Below are positions 34,990 to 43,449 of a DNA stretch of 62,266 bases, one piece after another (the stretch's first letter is position 1; every line of letters begins with the position of its first letter). The position numbers and the translations under genes are program-made. The notes beneath the pieces were generated by a model. The model worked only from the letters and a program-made list of their open reading frames with translations. It did no database searches and was not told the origin of the DNA. Origin of the DNA: Flavobacteriales bacterium (lineage in GTDB: Bacteria > Bacteroidota > Bacteroidia > Flavobacteriales > UBA1820); contig JAGAUI010000040.1 of NCBI GenBank assembly GCA_017620815.1, forward strand, positions 1 to 62,266. Direction: 5' to 3'.

Positions 34990-36012
34990 TTATTTCTTTT
35001 CTGCTGGAAGTATCTCTATATCAAATATAAGGTCGGCATTAGGTGGGATAATACCTCCTGCTCCGTACTCTCCATAGGCCATACTAGAAGGGAGATACAC
35101 TTTGGCTTTACTTCCTATAGGCATACGTGCTACTGCTTCGTCCCAACCTTTTATCACCTGTCCTGCTCCTAGGTCAAACTCAAATGCCTCGCCACGAGAG
35201 ACCGATGAATCAAATACCTTTCCATCTAGCAGTGTTCCTGTGTAGTGTACACGAGCCTTGCTACCAGCTTTATATGGTTTGGTTTTAGGTTTTTTCTCCC
35301 ATAGTATTTTTACACCGCTTTCCAGCACTTCGGCCGTAGCAAAAAGAGAATCCACCTGTGCCTGTATGGCGGCAGCGGCATCGGCTACTTCTTTTTCTAT
35401 ACGGGCTTTATTCTCTACAAATGCTGTGTAAGCGTCCCACTGCTGTGCTTTTTCGCCCTTACGCACTATGACTACTTCTTTAATCTTGTCTCCTTGATTA
35501 ACTAGTTTTACTTTTTCTACATCGGCAGGGTTTACCAGTTCTCCAAATACGGTATATCCTCCATCCAACCAAGGTGTTTCGGCTTCGGTGATATAGAATT
35601 GAGAGCCATTGGTTCCTGCACCAGCATTGGCCATAGCTATAACACCAGCGTGGTGTTTAATATCTTCGCGAGTTTCATTTGGGAACATATAACCTGGGCC
35701 ACCAGCTCCTGTGCCGTCTGGGTCACCTGTCTGTATCATGAAATCACGTATAACGCGGTGGAACACCAGACCGTCAAAATACTTTTTACCAGCATATACA
35801 CTATCTACGTCTTTCATAGTTCCTTCTGCCAGTGCTACAAAATTACCCGCTGTCATAGGAGTATTTTCTATGTCCAGTTTCACGAGCAATTCTGGACCTT
35901 TTTCTACTTTGATATCTGCATATACGCCATCTGGCAGGTCTGAGTATCTGTTACTGCAGGAAGCCATAACAGCTATCGCTGCTAGAGCCACTAATGTTTT
36001 TACCGTTTTCAT
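34990..36012 (-). CDS. Cyclophilin-FKBP fusion peptidyl-prolyl isomerase, lipoprotein
   Basis: This 340-residue paralogue of the neighbouring gene has the same cyclophilin-then-FKBP order but a lipoprotein signal (VMASC, Cys19). It should therefore be membrane-anchored in the envelope. The cyclophilin motif is FHRVIRDFMIQTGDPDGTGAGG; the FKBP part has VHYTGTLLDGKVFDSS and [15 protein letters not shown]. An Ala-rich helix (~195-225) links them. It is the first gene of the pair, and probably assists folding of exported proteins. Confidence 0.93.
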   Translation of the reverse strand: MKTVKTLVALAAIAVMASCSNRYSDLPDGVYADIKVEKGPELLVKLDIENTPMTAGNFVALAEGTMKDVDSVYAGKKYFDGLVFHRVIRDFMIQTGDPDGTGAGGPGYMFPNETREDIKHHAGVIAMANAGAGTNGSQFYITEAETPWLDGGYTVFGELVNPADVEKVKLVNQGDKIKEVVIVRKGEKAQQWDAYTAFVENKARIEKEVADAAAAIQAQVDSLFATAEVLESGVKILWEKKPKTKPYKAGSKARVHYTGTLLDGKVFDSSVSRGEAFEFDLGAGQVIKGWDEAVARMPIGSKAKVYLPSSMAYGEYGAGGIIPPNADLIFDIEILPAEKK

Positions 36013-36207
36013 TTATTTTAAATAAGTTTTGATTATGGGCGGTAAAGTTAAGCAATTTGGTTAAATATATGAAATTAAAATCATATTTACCACACTAAGT
36101 GCAAGCGATAAAAAAAACTAACATTCTATTTTTAATAATGACAAAATTTTTCTTCCTTTGTAGATAGAAATTAAGTGCAAACATTATTATTACATAAATA
36201 TATCCTT

Positions 36208-36771
36208 ATGAAAAGATTATTTTTTATTGCAATGTTTATCCTGTCATCAATATCAATTTATGCACAGGAAGATGTAACCAAATTTCTAGGCATACCCGTA
36301 GATGGGTTTAAACAGGATATGATTAAAAAGCTCAAAAATAAAGGCTATAAACATGAAATATTTGAAGGGACCGATATTCTTAAAGGAGAATTTAATGGAG
36401 AAGATGTCAGTATCTATTTAGGAACAAACAACAACAAAGTATATCGTATTATGATATCTGATAAAAATACGAGAGACGAAGCACAGATAAAGATAAGATT
36501 TAACACTCTATGTCAACAATTCAAGAACAATCCAAAATATGCAAGAACAAAAGACTATGAAATTCCAGAAGATGAAGATATAAGCTATGAAATGAGTGTA
36601 AACGAAAAAGAATATCAAGCAATCTTTTTCCAAAGGAATAAAAATGGAGAATTAACTGAAGATATGTTTAATAGAGTTGTTTGGTTTACCATATACCAAT
36701 TTAATTCAAAATATTACATATCTATATATTACGATAATGAATACAATAGAGCCAACGGGGAAGATTTATAA
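36208..36771 (+). CDS. Small secreted protein of unknown function, tandem copy 1
   Basis: This 187-residue protein starts at the ATG at 36208, where a signal peptide begins (MKRLFFIAMF..., cleavage YA-Q); the longer frame to 36175 is unlikely. Mature motifs are EDVTKFLGIPVDG, LKGEFNGEDVSIYLGTNNNKVYRI and ENISYEM-type repeats. Similar short proteins with FLGIPVDG and FNG...VTNNKVYRI-like segments are widespread in Bacteroidales without assigned function. I do not recognise a function. The next gene is a clear tandem duplicate. Confidence 0.75.
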   Translation: MKRLFFIAMFILSSISIYAQEDVTKFLGIPVDGFKQDMIKKLKNKGYKHEIFEGTDILKGEFNGEDVSIYLGTNNNKVYRIMISDKNTRDEAQIKIRFNTLCQQFKNNPKYARTKDYEIPEDEDISYEMSVNEKEYQAIFFQRNKNGELTEDMFNRVVWFTIYQFNSKYYISIYYDNEYNRANGEDL

Positions 36772-36800
36772 TCTCTTAAAAAATTATACATCATGAAAAG
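36750..36800 (+). repeat. Duplication junction, first copy (51 bases)
   Basis: The 51 bases covering the end of copy 1, the intergenic spacer and the first codons of copy 2 are identical to 37461-37511. They mark the boundaries of a tandem duplication of gene plus spacer. Confidence 0.9.
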
Positions 36801-37482
36801 ATTATTTTTTATCGCAATGTTTATCCTGTCATTCACTACTATTTATGCACAGGAAGATGTAACCAAATTTCTAGGCATACCCGTAGATGGGACAAAACCC
36901 GAAATGATAAAAAAACTCATAGAGAAGGGATACACTTATGACAAAGAAAGCGATTTACTAAAAGGAGAATTTAATGGATATGAAGTTGTTATTGGTGTTG
37001 CAACAAACAATAACAAAGTATATCGTATTTTTGTCGCTGACAAAAATGGCTTAGATGAGGCTCACATAAGAATAAGATATAACACATTATATGAGCAATT
37101 CAAAAACAATCCAAAATATACCTCATTAGAAGACTACTCTATTCCAGAAGATGAAAATATAGGATATGAAATGATAATCCATAACAAAATTTATTCTGCT
37201 ACATTTTATCAGAAACCAGAAACTTCAGAGAATGAAGTTAAAAACTATTTTAATGAATCGAAATCAAAATTCAACTCCAAATATTCAGATATAAATTATA
37301 AACAACTTTCCGACTCAGAGAAAAAGAATTTAGAAAAAGAACTTACTAACGATATTATATCATTACTTTCTCCTTTCTTTCAAAAACAAGTATGGTTTGC
37401 AATACAACATATAGGAGGACAATATCACATGTATATATATTATGACAACCTACGCAACAAAGCCAACGGGGAAGATTTATAA
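36793..37482 (+). CDS. Small secreted protein of unknown function, tandem copy 2
   Basis: This 229-residue duplicate of the upstream gene has an almost identical signal peptide and identical EDVTKFLGIPVDG start of the mature protein. The middle is diverged (FNGYEVVIGVATNNNKVYRI) and holds a Lys/Ser/Asn-rich insertion of ~45 residues (about 150-190, KSKFNSKYSDINYKQLSDSE) that copy 1 lacks. The C-terminal NKANGEDL matches copy 1's NRANGEDL. Function is unknown. Confidence 0.75.
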   Translation: MKRLFFIAMFILSFTTIYAQEDVTKFLGIPVDGTKPEMIKKLIEKGYTYDKESDLLKGEFNGYEVVIGVATNNNKVYRIFVADKNGLDEAHIRIRYNTLYEQFKNNPKYTSLEDYSIPEDENIGYEMIIHNKIYSATFYQKPETSENEVKNYFNESKSKFNSKYSDINYKQLSDSEKKNLEKELTNDIISLLSPFFQKQVWFAIQHIGGQYHMYIYYDNLRNKANGEDL

Positions 37483-37511
37483 TCTCTTAAAAAATTATAC
37501 ATCATGAAAAG
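37461..37511 (+). repeat. Duplication junction, second copy (51 bases)
   Basis: This is identical to 36750-36800. Here it joins the end of copy 2 to the start codon of an unrelated small membrane protein gene, which therefore inherited the same upstream spacer. Confidence 0.9.
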
Positions 37512-37944
37512 TTTTATGTTTTTTGTTTTAGGATGTCTTACGGGTTTTGTATTTACTATATTTCTATTTTATACATTAACACCCATAGGAAATAATTCCA
37601 CTACTCCTCCTACAATAGAAAATGAACCTGCCCCACTTTATGGTGCGACTATGTTACCAGATAGCATAAAGGGAGACTGTGTAGGGGCTTATAAATTTGA
37701 AATTTTTCAAGTAATAGAAAAAGGACACGCTCTTGCCAATAAAGTAGAAAAGAATGACTGGGGACGTGATGTTACATCTAGTCTTGTAGTACTACTCCTT
37801 AAAGATGATAGCAAGGCATATTACGATGAACAAGTAATAAGCATTCCAAAAGGAAAATGTGCTAGACAAATAGGAACATTTAGATATACAAATCGTATGG
37901 ATACCGAAAAAACAGTTCCCATCGTTAAAATAATGGACAAATAA
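37504..37944 (+). CDS. Membrane-anchored protein of unknown function
   Basis: This 146-residue protein has an N-terminal hydrophobic segment (about 3-28, FFVLGCLTGFVFTIFLFYTL) that could be an uncleaved anchor, then a ~115-residue soluble part (GDCVGAYKFEIFQVIEKGHALANKV..., VVLLLKDDSKAYYDEQVISIPKGK). I do not recognise a family. It is probably co-transcribed with the duplicated genes upstream, since it begins with the same 51-base junction. A terminator overlaps its stop codon. Confidence 0.65.
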   Translation: MKSFMFFVLGCLTGFVFTIFLFYTLTPIGNNSTTPPTIENEPAPLYGATMLPDSIKGDCVGAYKFEIFQVIEKGHALANKVEKNDWGRDVTSSLVVLLLKDDSKAYYDEQVISIPKGKCARQIGTFRYTNRMDTEKTVPIVKIMDK

Positions 37945-37970
37945 AAAAGCCGCCCTTAGGCGGCTTTTTT
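37943..37970. terminator. Bidirectional terminator after 37504 gene
   Basis: A GCCGCC-CTTA-GGCGGC hairpin with A and T runs lies between convergent genes, and its first base overlaps the stop codon of the upstream gene. Confidence 0.8.
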
Positions 37971-38676
37971 ATTTCACCACCAGCAGTGGTGAGATAGCCT
38001 TGTCGCTCTCGTTACCTGCCCTGTCTCGTAACACAAAGGTAAATGAAAGCGTGTCATTCTGCCTACTGGATATGTTCATATCATAGACTATCTCTCCGCG
38101 GGCTACACTACCATTGGGTACATAGCCACCTAGGGGAGGAAGGACACTGCTGTAATTGACCGATGGGTTGAGGCGGGGAGGGTCGCCCTCGTAATACTCC
38201 ACTATCAGACTATAATAATAATCCATCATTATACGTTCATACATCGTTGTAAGGGTATTATAGCGTTTCATTAGAACACTATATGTACAGGAGTCGTTAA
38301 ACGGAATATATGACTCATGGGGATAATAACGAGAATAATACTCCTCCTGCAATATCCTATAATAGTCCGTTAGCAAAGGGTACATAGTCGTAGTATCTGA
38401 AAACGGATATGAAAGAGCTGGCATTTCGGGTGTAGGAGGAAAGATATTTTCTTTTTCGTTATCGCTATACCCTATATCTCCTTGCCCATCTTCAAAATCA
38501 AGCGTGATGACACAATACGCCACCATAGTAGTACTATCCAACGGAGATGTACGGTATTCAAGGTGTGCTTTTGAGAAAGAAAGAGAGGGAGAGAGACTAC
38601 CTTCGCCGTTATTTTTATGGCAAGAAATCAATATCAATGTTGCCACAAATAAGGAAAACAGACTTTTTATCTTCAT
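37969..38676 (-). CDS. Lipoprotein of unknown function
   Basis: This 235-residue protein has a lipoprotein signal (LISC, Cys19). The early segment ITLDFEDGQGDIGYSD is reminiscent of a motif (F-D-G-D-G-D-I-G) found in many Bacteroidota lipoproteins of unknown role. The C-terminal part has RGEIVYDMNIS and LSFTFVLRDRAGNESD, which looks like an immunoglobulin-type strand pattern. I cannot assign a function. It has a tyrosine-rich middle (about 105-165). It is divergent from the LuxE-like gene. Confidence 0.6.
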   Translation of the reverse strand: MKIKSLFSLFVATLILISCHKNNGEGSLSPSLSFSKAHLEYRTSPLDSTTMVAYCVITLDFEDGQGDIGYSDNEKENIFPPTPEMPALSYPFSDTTTMYPLLTDYYRILQEEYYSRYYPHESYIPFNDSCTYSVLMKRYNTLTTMYERIMMDYYYSLIVEYYEGDPPRLNPSVNYSSVLPPLGGYVPNGSVARGEIVYDMNISSRQNDTLSFTFVLRDRAGNESDKAISPLLVVK

Positions 38677-38757
38677 ACCTTTTCATTTTTTACATCCAAT
38701 GTAATGCTTTTATGGAGAGTAGGAGGGTATTTTTTAAGATTGAGAAAAGATTTTATG

Positions 38758-38765
38758 TACCTTTG
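38758..38765 (+). promoter_or_regulatory. LuxE-like gene promoter, -7 element
   Basis: TACCTTTG matches TAnnTTTG and ends 9 bases before the chosen ATG at 38775. This would leave a leader of about 3 bases. The -33 region is T-rich but not TTTG. Confidence 0.5.
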
Positions 38766-38774
38766 CACATAGAT

Positions 38775-39788
38775 ATGGATATAGATAGTTACATAGAGAG
38801 GATTTTTTCCCTTACAAAAGGGGACAAAGCAGCATTTGAAAAGGCTGCCCTTATAGCATTTGAGTATCAGTCTAGAGAAAATGCTGTCTATGCCGCATAC
38901 ATAAAAGCATTGGGTGTATCTCCCTCCCAAGTGGATAGCATAGAAAAAATCCCTTTTCTACCCATATCATTCTTCAAATCCCACGACATAGTATGTGGAA
39001 ACATATCCCCACAAGAGGTTTTCCTATCCAGCGGAACCACAGGAATGACTCCCAGCCGTCATATAGTCAAGGACTTGTCTATCTACACACGTAGCTATAT
39101 GAAAGGTTGGCAACATCACTATGGAGATATAGAGGACTATACCGTCTATGCCCTACTGCCATCATACCTAGAACGCAAAGGCTCATCACTTATAACCATG
39201 GCCGAAGGTTTTATATCTCGTTCTCACTCTCCTCATAGCGGATTTTTCCTCTATGACCATGAGAACTTATATAATAACCTAGTCCGTTCTATGGAAAGAG
39301 GCGAAAAGATACTGCTGATAGGTGTTTCATTTGCATTGCTGGATTTTGTAGAAAAGTACCAACTATCCCTGCCTAATGATGCAATAGTAATGGAGACAGG
39401 AGGCATGAAAGGTCGTCGTCGTGAGATGATACGTGAAGAACTGCACGAGATACTATGCAATGGATTTGGCACAGATGTAATACATTCAGAATACGGCATG
39501 ACAGAAATGTTATCACAGGCATATTCGTCTGGAGGAGGCATATATACTCCTGTGCCATGGATGGGAGTGAGATTACGCGATGCCTATGACCCACTATCCA
39601 TACTAGATGTGGAGGAAAAACACCGCGGAGCTATCAACATCATAGACCTAGCCAATGTACACTCATGTTCATTTATAGCTACCGAAGACATAGGAATACT
39701 CCATAGAGACGGTACATTTGAAGTTCTAGGGCGAATGTCCAGCAGTGAGATAAGGGGCTGTAACCTCATGGTTGCCGATGTATTATAA
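38775..39788 (+). CDS. LuxE-like acyl-protein synthetase/acyltransferase
   Basis: This 337-residue protein belongs to the acyl-protein synthetase family (LuxE, PF04443 type). The ATP-binding loop FLSSGTTGMTPSRH, the YGMTEM adenylation motif near 240 and ETGGMKGRRREM are visible, as in AMP-forming acyl-activating enzymes. I start at the ATG at 38775 (MDIDSYIE); the frame continues upstream to 38547 but that part overlaps the divergent lipoprotein gene. In luminous bacteria LuxE activates fatty acids for the LuxC reductase; no LuxC-like gene is present here, so the substrate is unknown. Confidence 0.82.
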   Translation: MDIDSYIERIFSLTKGDKAAFEKAALIAFEYQSRENAVYAAYIKALGVSPSQVDSIEKIPFLPISFFKSHDIVCGNISPQEVFLSSGTTGMTPSRHIVKDLSIYTRSYMKGWQHHYGDIEDYTVYALLPSYLERKGSSLITMAEGFISRSHSPHSGFFLYDHENLYNNLVRSMERGEKILLIGVSFALLDFVEKYQLSLPNDAIVMETGGMKGRRREMIREELHEILCNGFGTDVIHSEYGMTEMLSQAYSSGGGIYTPVPWMGVRLRDAYDPLSILDVEEKHRGAINIIDLANVHSCSFIATEDIGILHRDGTFEVLGRMSSSEIRGCNLMVADVL

Positions 39789-39803
39789 ACCTCATCATAA
39801 ATG

Positions 39804-39834
39804 AAAACGGGTCGCTTTGCGACCCGTTTTTTTA
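39804..39834. terminator. Bidirectional terminator between LuxE-like and MarR genes
   Basis: An AAAACGGGTCGC-TTT-GCGACCCGTTTT hairpin followed by more T residues lies between convergent genes. Confidence 0.85.
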
Positions 39835-39846
39835 CCGTCATGTCAT

Positions 39847-40317
39847 TTAAGACATAAGCTCCATCTGTGAAGCTGTTCTCACTTGGTCTAGGAGGGTATT
39901 TAGTTCGTTAGCTTTTTCTGCCGAGCCCATCATATGGTTTATAAATTCGTTTATCTGTGGCTCTATCTTGTATAGCAATTCAAGCCCAGCATCGGTAATA
40001 CATATATCTACCTTACGACGGTTATCTGGGCATAGTTCTCGAGTTACCAGACCTTTGAGCAGGAGTTTGTCCACTAGTCGTGTAGCATTTGACATCTTGT
40101 CTATCATACGAGAAGAGACAGCAGAAAGAGTACAAGGAGAAGGGTGAGCATCACGCAATATACGCAATACGTTGTACTGCTGTTCAGACAATCCATAGGG
40201 TTTAAGGATATGAGCAAAACCCGTTGAAAAATGACCTGTAGTGTAAATAAGATTTACATAAGCGGCTTCGGCAGGTGATTTGGCTGCCTGTGAAATGAAA
40301 ATTTTTTTGTTTTCCAT
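39847..40317 (-). CDS. MarR-family transcriptional regulator
   Basis: This 156-residue protein is trimmed to the Met at 40317 (MENKKIF); the frame extends to 40389 across the promoter. It has a winged-helix MarR fold: GLSEQQYNVLRILRD, then SAVSSRMIDKMSNATRLVDKLLLKGLV as the recognition region, and RKVDICITDAGLELL as the wing. It probably senses a small ligand. A short palindrome at its own promoter may be its operator. It is divergent from an alpha/beta hydrolase gene. Confidence 0.9.
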   Translation of the reverse strand: MENKKIFISQAAKSPAEAAYVNLIYTTGHFSTGFAHILKPYGLSEQQYNVLRILRDAHPSPCTLSAVSSRMIDKMSNATRLVDKLLLKGLVTRELCPDNRRKVDICITDAGLELLYKIEPQINEFINHMMGSAEKANELNTLLDQVRTASQMELMS

Positions 40318-40346
40318 TGCGGTTGATTTAAGTTTTATTGAATTGG

Positions 40347-40357
40347 TTGTTAAACAA
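40347..40357. promoter_or_regulatory. Candidate MarR operator
   Basis: TTGTT-A-AACAA is an 11-base palindrome at the predicted transcription start of the MarR gene and overlapping its -7 element. Its use as an operator is inferred from position. Confidence 0.3.
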
Positions 40358-40386
40358 ATATATGACTTTTTTCTGTCAATATCAAA
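40355..40386 (-). promoter_or_regulatory. MarR gene promoter
   Basis: On the minus strand TTTG (40383-40386), a 20-base spacer and TATATTTG (40355-40362) match the consensus. The leader is ~31 bases from the start at 40317. Confidence 0.75.
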
Positions 40387-40488
40387 CATTAACGCTATTA
40401 TTGTAAAAATTTTTTTGCGGGGTAGTATTTCAGTATCATATACTGCATCTTTTTTTTCTCACTAGAAAAATGTATCTTTACATCTGTT

Positions 40489-41277
40489 ATGAAAACTATT
40501 TTACATTCCAGAATATATAAATCCACTGCCGAGGATAATCCTCCACTACTTATACTTCACGGCCTACTAGGTGTGGGGGACAACTGGGCGAGTATGGCCA
40601 GAAGATATGCTGCTGATGGTTTTACCACACACACCATAGACCTACCCAGTCATGGTCGCAGCCCTCATATAAAAGAGATAAACATTGACTCATTTGCTAG
40701 GTGTGTGGAAGATTATATAGAGTACCACGGTATGGATAGAGCCTATGTGATAGGACATTCGTTGGGAGGGAAGGTAGCTATGAGGCTTGCCTGTGATTCT
40801 CCTTACATAAAAAAACTAATAGTGGCCGATATTGCTCCTGTAAAATATGAACTATCCTCCTACCACCGCCACATATTTGCTGCATTAAATCAATGTTGCT
40901 CTTCTTTTATACCATCGAGAGAAGAAGCATCAGAAAGACTCTCTGGTGCAGGTCTAGAAGATAAAGACATTGCTTTTCTCATGAAGAGCCTTTATCACAC
41001 GGAAGATGGTTTCTATGAATTTCGTTTTGATTTCAAAGCATTGGAAAGCGGGATAAACTCTCTACTTGCAGCAATGGATACAGACAAAAGATATGAAAAA
41101 GATACTCTTTTTATAAAAGGAGGACTTTCTACCCATATAATAGACAGCCATCTGAATGAAATAAAGACCCACTTCCCTACATACGAGATACACACCATAG
41201 ATAACGCTGGGCACTGGGTACATGTAGATGCTCCATGTGAGTTTTATGATATCACATGCAATTGGCTTAAAAGATAG
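40489..41277 (+). CDS. Alpha/beta-fold hydrolase (YbfF-like)
   Basis: This 262-residue hydrolase has the oxyanion HGLLGVGDNW, nucleophile elbow VIGHSLGGKVA (Ser in GHSLGG) and a late NAGHWVH with the catalytic His. The layout resembles YbfF-type esterases, which hydrolyse short acyl esters. No signal peptide is visible. It is divergent from the MarR gene. It converges on the NadR-like kinase with only 5 bases between the stops and no hairpin terminator. Confidence 0.88.
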   Translation: MKTILHSRIYKSTAEDNPPLLILHGLLGVGDNWASMARRYAADGFTTHTIDLPSHGRSPHIKEINIDSFARCVEDYIEYHGMDRAYVIGHSLGGKVAMRLACDSPYIKKLIVADIAPVKYELSSYHRHIFAALNQCCSSFIPSREEASERLSGAGLEDKDIAFLMKSLYHTEDGFYEFRFDFKALESGINSLLAAMDTDKRYEKDTLFIKGGLSTHIIDSHLNEIKTHFPTYEIHTIDNAGHWVHVDAPCEFYDITCNWLKR

Positions 41278-41282
41278 GAGAG

Positions 41283-41792
41283 CTAATCCAGTATTTTTTC
41301 TACCATATCTATTGCCTTGCTATACCTATCACTGCCCTCTCCTTTGATTTCAGCATATGGGACACCGCTTTGCTGTACTCTCTTAAGAAATATATCATAT
41401 ATATCCTCTCTATCCTGCTGACTACTCATACATCGTGCAGCATCTTCTTCCCAATCAATATCTGGATAACACAATAGATACAGGTCATAATGTAATTCAC
41501 TCAATATCTTATCCAGTTCGCTGGGGACAGAACCATAATACCATTGTGAATACACTGCCGATGCCAACGGGTTACTATCCAGTATCTGTATTTCGGCATT
41601 TGATTTAGATTCTGCTGCCAACTGACCTTCTACTATAGGCATCACATCATCCAGAGTCAGTTCTCTGTTCTCTTCTATCACATAGCTACGACTGTATTCT
41701 GGCACATAACATCCACCATATCTAGCAGACAATTTAAGAGCCATAGTGGTTTTACCAGTGCTTTCGGGGCCTATGAGAACTATCTTTTTCAA
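41283..41792 (-). CDS. NadR-like nicotinamide riboside kinase
   Basis: This 169-residue P-loop ATPase has GPESTGKTTMALKL at the N-terminus and YVPEYSRSYVIEE, both typical of the C-terminal kinase domain of NadR. The nucleotidyltransferase domain of full NadR is absent, so it should phosphorylate nicotinamide riboside to NMN. Its start overlaps the pnuC stop by 4 bases, supporting NAD salvage as the role. Confidence 0.85.
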   Translation of the reverse strand: MKKIVLIGPESTGKTTMALKLSARYGGCYVPEYSRSYVIEENRELTLDDVMPIVEGQLAAESKSNAEIQILDSNPLASAVYSQWYYGSVPSELDKILSELHYDLYLLCYPDIDWEEDAARCMSSQQDREDIYDIFLKRVQQSGVPYAEIKGEGSDRYSKAIDMVEKILD

Positions 41793-42436
41793 TTCCTAGT
41801 GACCGATTTAGAAAGTGAGTCTTTGTACATTTTAACCCATGAGTAATGTGCCGCTATAGCCAATGCTAAAAAGATAGCATATTGAAGGGCGGTGATACCA
41901 TAGCCTTTGTATATATAAAGTCCTATGGATAACACATCACACGCTATCCATAGAGACCAGTGTTCCAGTTTTTTACGAGCCTGTAACCACATCGCCCCAA
42001 ATGCCAATGCGGTAGTTATAGAATCTATCATAGGCACCGTACTGTCTGTATAACGAGATAAGACTAGATAAAAAAGGAGAAAATTACCCACGGTAAAAGC
42101 TACGGTAAACGCCAATCCTTTTTTATCTAGACGTGTGATAGGCATTTTATCCTCACTATCATCTGTACGGACAGTAGCCCATACCCACCAACCATACACA
42201 CTCATAGCCGTATAATATACATTTACCACTGCATCTCCATATATTCCCCACTCATAGAGTAAATACACATATGTAGCAGTAGATATAATCCCCGTAGGAT
42301 ACCCCAGTATGCTATTCTTTTTAATATACCACACACTTAATATCCCAAAAAAAGCAGACATAGCCTCTAGTGCTATAAAAAGAGGAGTATATCCTTCATA
42401 GGGAGCCAAAAACCATTGATATATTGAGTCCATCAT
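41789..42436 (-). CDS. pnuC: PnuC-like nicotinamide riboside transporter
   Basis: This 215-residue inner-membrane protein has ~7 hydrophobic segments and the PnuC motifs ISTATYVYLLYEWGIYGDAVVN and YGWWVWA. PnuC facilitates nicotinamide riboside uptake, trapped by phosphorylation, here by the kinase encoded just downstream. Two adjacent Met codons (MMDS) could start it. It is 8 bases downstream of the Gfo/Idh gene. Confidence 0.92.
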   Translation of the reverse strand: MMDSIYQWFLAPYEGYTPLFIALEAMSAFFGILSVWYIKKNSILGYPTGIISTATYVYLLYEWGIYGDAVVNVYYTAMSVYGWWVWATVRTDDSEDKMPITRLDKKGLAFTVAFTVGNFLLFYLVLSRYTDSTVPMIDSITTALAFGAMWLQARKKLEHWSLWIACDVLSIGLYIYKGYGITALQYAIFLALAIAAHYSWVKMYKDSLSKSVTRN

Positions 42437-42444
42437 CTTTTTCT

Positions 42445-43437
42445 TTATTTAACATCTGAAGGGTAAGACACGCCGCACTGCTTTCTAGAGGTATCCATTA
42501 TATGCATCACATCTATCGTACGTTTATGGGTATTGATACTATGTTCTATCTCGCCTTTTTCTATCATATCTATAAAGGATGTAATTTCGCTACACATATC
42601 ATCACTAGGATGCGGGGCACTTATATCCTCCACTCTACCATCACGCCATTCTATACGAGCAGTGTCTATGGTGTTTATACGGTCTATTATTATACGTCCA
42701 TCCTCACCTTGTATTTCACTAGGCAACGAACCATTGGCTATTTTACTATGGATGACCACCGCATCAAATCCATCGTACTCACATCTTACTGTCCCCTGCC
42801 CATCTACACCTGTATGCAGTTTATGGCACGAAGCATCTATACATTTAGGCTCTCCAAATAGTACCACCATAGGATATAATCCATATACACCTATGTCCAT
42901 TAGCGAACCATTGGATAATTCGGGGCGGAAAGCATTGAGGATTATACCGTTTTTAAAACGGTCATAACGTGATGAATACTGGCAATATGAAGCAAAATAA
43001 CGACGTATAGTGCCTATGCGAGGTACAGCAGCCATCACATTGGCAAATGTAGCACTATGTGTGGTCTTCATCGCCTCCATTAAAGAGAGTCCCTTCTCAC
43101 GAGAGAGACGACACATTTCTTCTGCTTGGCGGGCATTAGAAGCAAAAGCCTTTTCACACAAGACATGTTTTCCTGCTCGTAGAGCCATCATAGTATGATT
43201 ATAATGACAAGCATTGGGAGAGGCTACATACACAGCGTCTATATCATCGTCTGCATACATCTCTTCTAGCGATGTATATACTTTTTCAACACCATACCTT
43301 TCTGCAAAATCCTTCCCTTTTGCCTCATCACGAGAATAAACCGCCTCATAAACAAATCTCTCATCACATCTAGCTCCAGAAATAAACCATTCTGTGATAA
43401 ACGAAGTGCCTATAGTAGCAAAACGTACCTTTTTCAT
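42445..43437 (-). CDS. Gfo/Idh/MocA-family NAD(P)-dependent oxidoreductase
   Basis: This 330-residue protein has an N-terminal Rossmann domain (RFATIGTSFITEWFI, with GTS in place of the usual GxG-x-x-G), then VYVASPNACHYNHTMMAL and the catalytic-site CEKAFASNARQAE, usually EKP, here EKA. The C-terminal half is the substrate domain with NGSLMDIGVYGLYP. The substrate is probably a sugar derivative or a dihydrodiol. It lies between an Fe-alcohol dehydrogenase gene and pnuC in one operon-like run. Confidence 0.88.
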   Translation of the reverse strand: MKKVRFATIGTSFITEWFISGARCDERFVYEAVYSRDEAKGKDFAERYGVEKVYTSLEEMYADDDIDAVYVASPNACHYNHTMMALRAGKHVLCEKAFASNARQAEEMCRLSREKGLSLMEAMKTTHSATFANVMAAVPRIGTIRRYFASYCQYSSRYDRFKNGIILNAFRPELSNGSLMDIGVYGLYPMVVLFGEPKCIDASCHKLHTGVDGQGTVRCEYDGFDAVVIHSKIANGSLPSEIQGEDGRIIIDRINTIDTARIEWRDGRVEDISAPHPSDDMCSEITSFIDMIEKGEIEHSINTHKRTIDVMHIMDTSRKQCGVSYPSDVK

Positions 43438-43449
43438 ATACAGAAAGTT

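Noticed and set aside
38547-38774. Longer N-terminus for the LuxE-like protein
   Set aside because: It would overlap the divergent lipoprotein gene and contain its own promoter. Family-like sequence starts at 38775.
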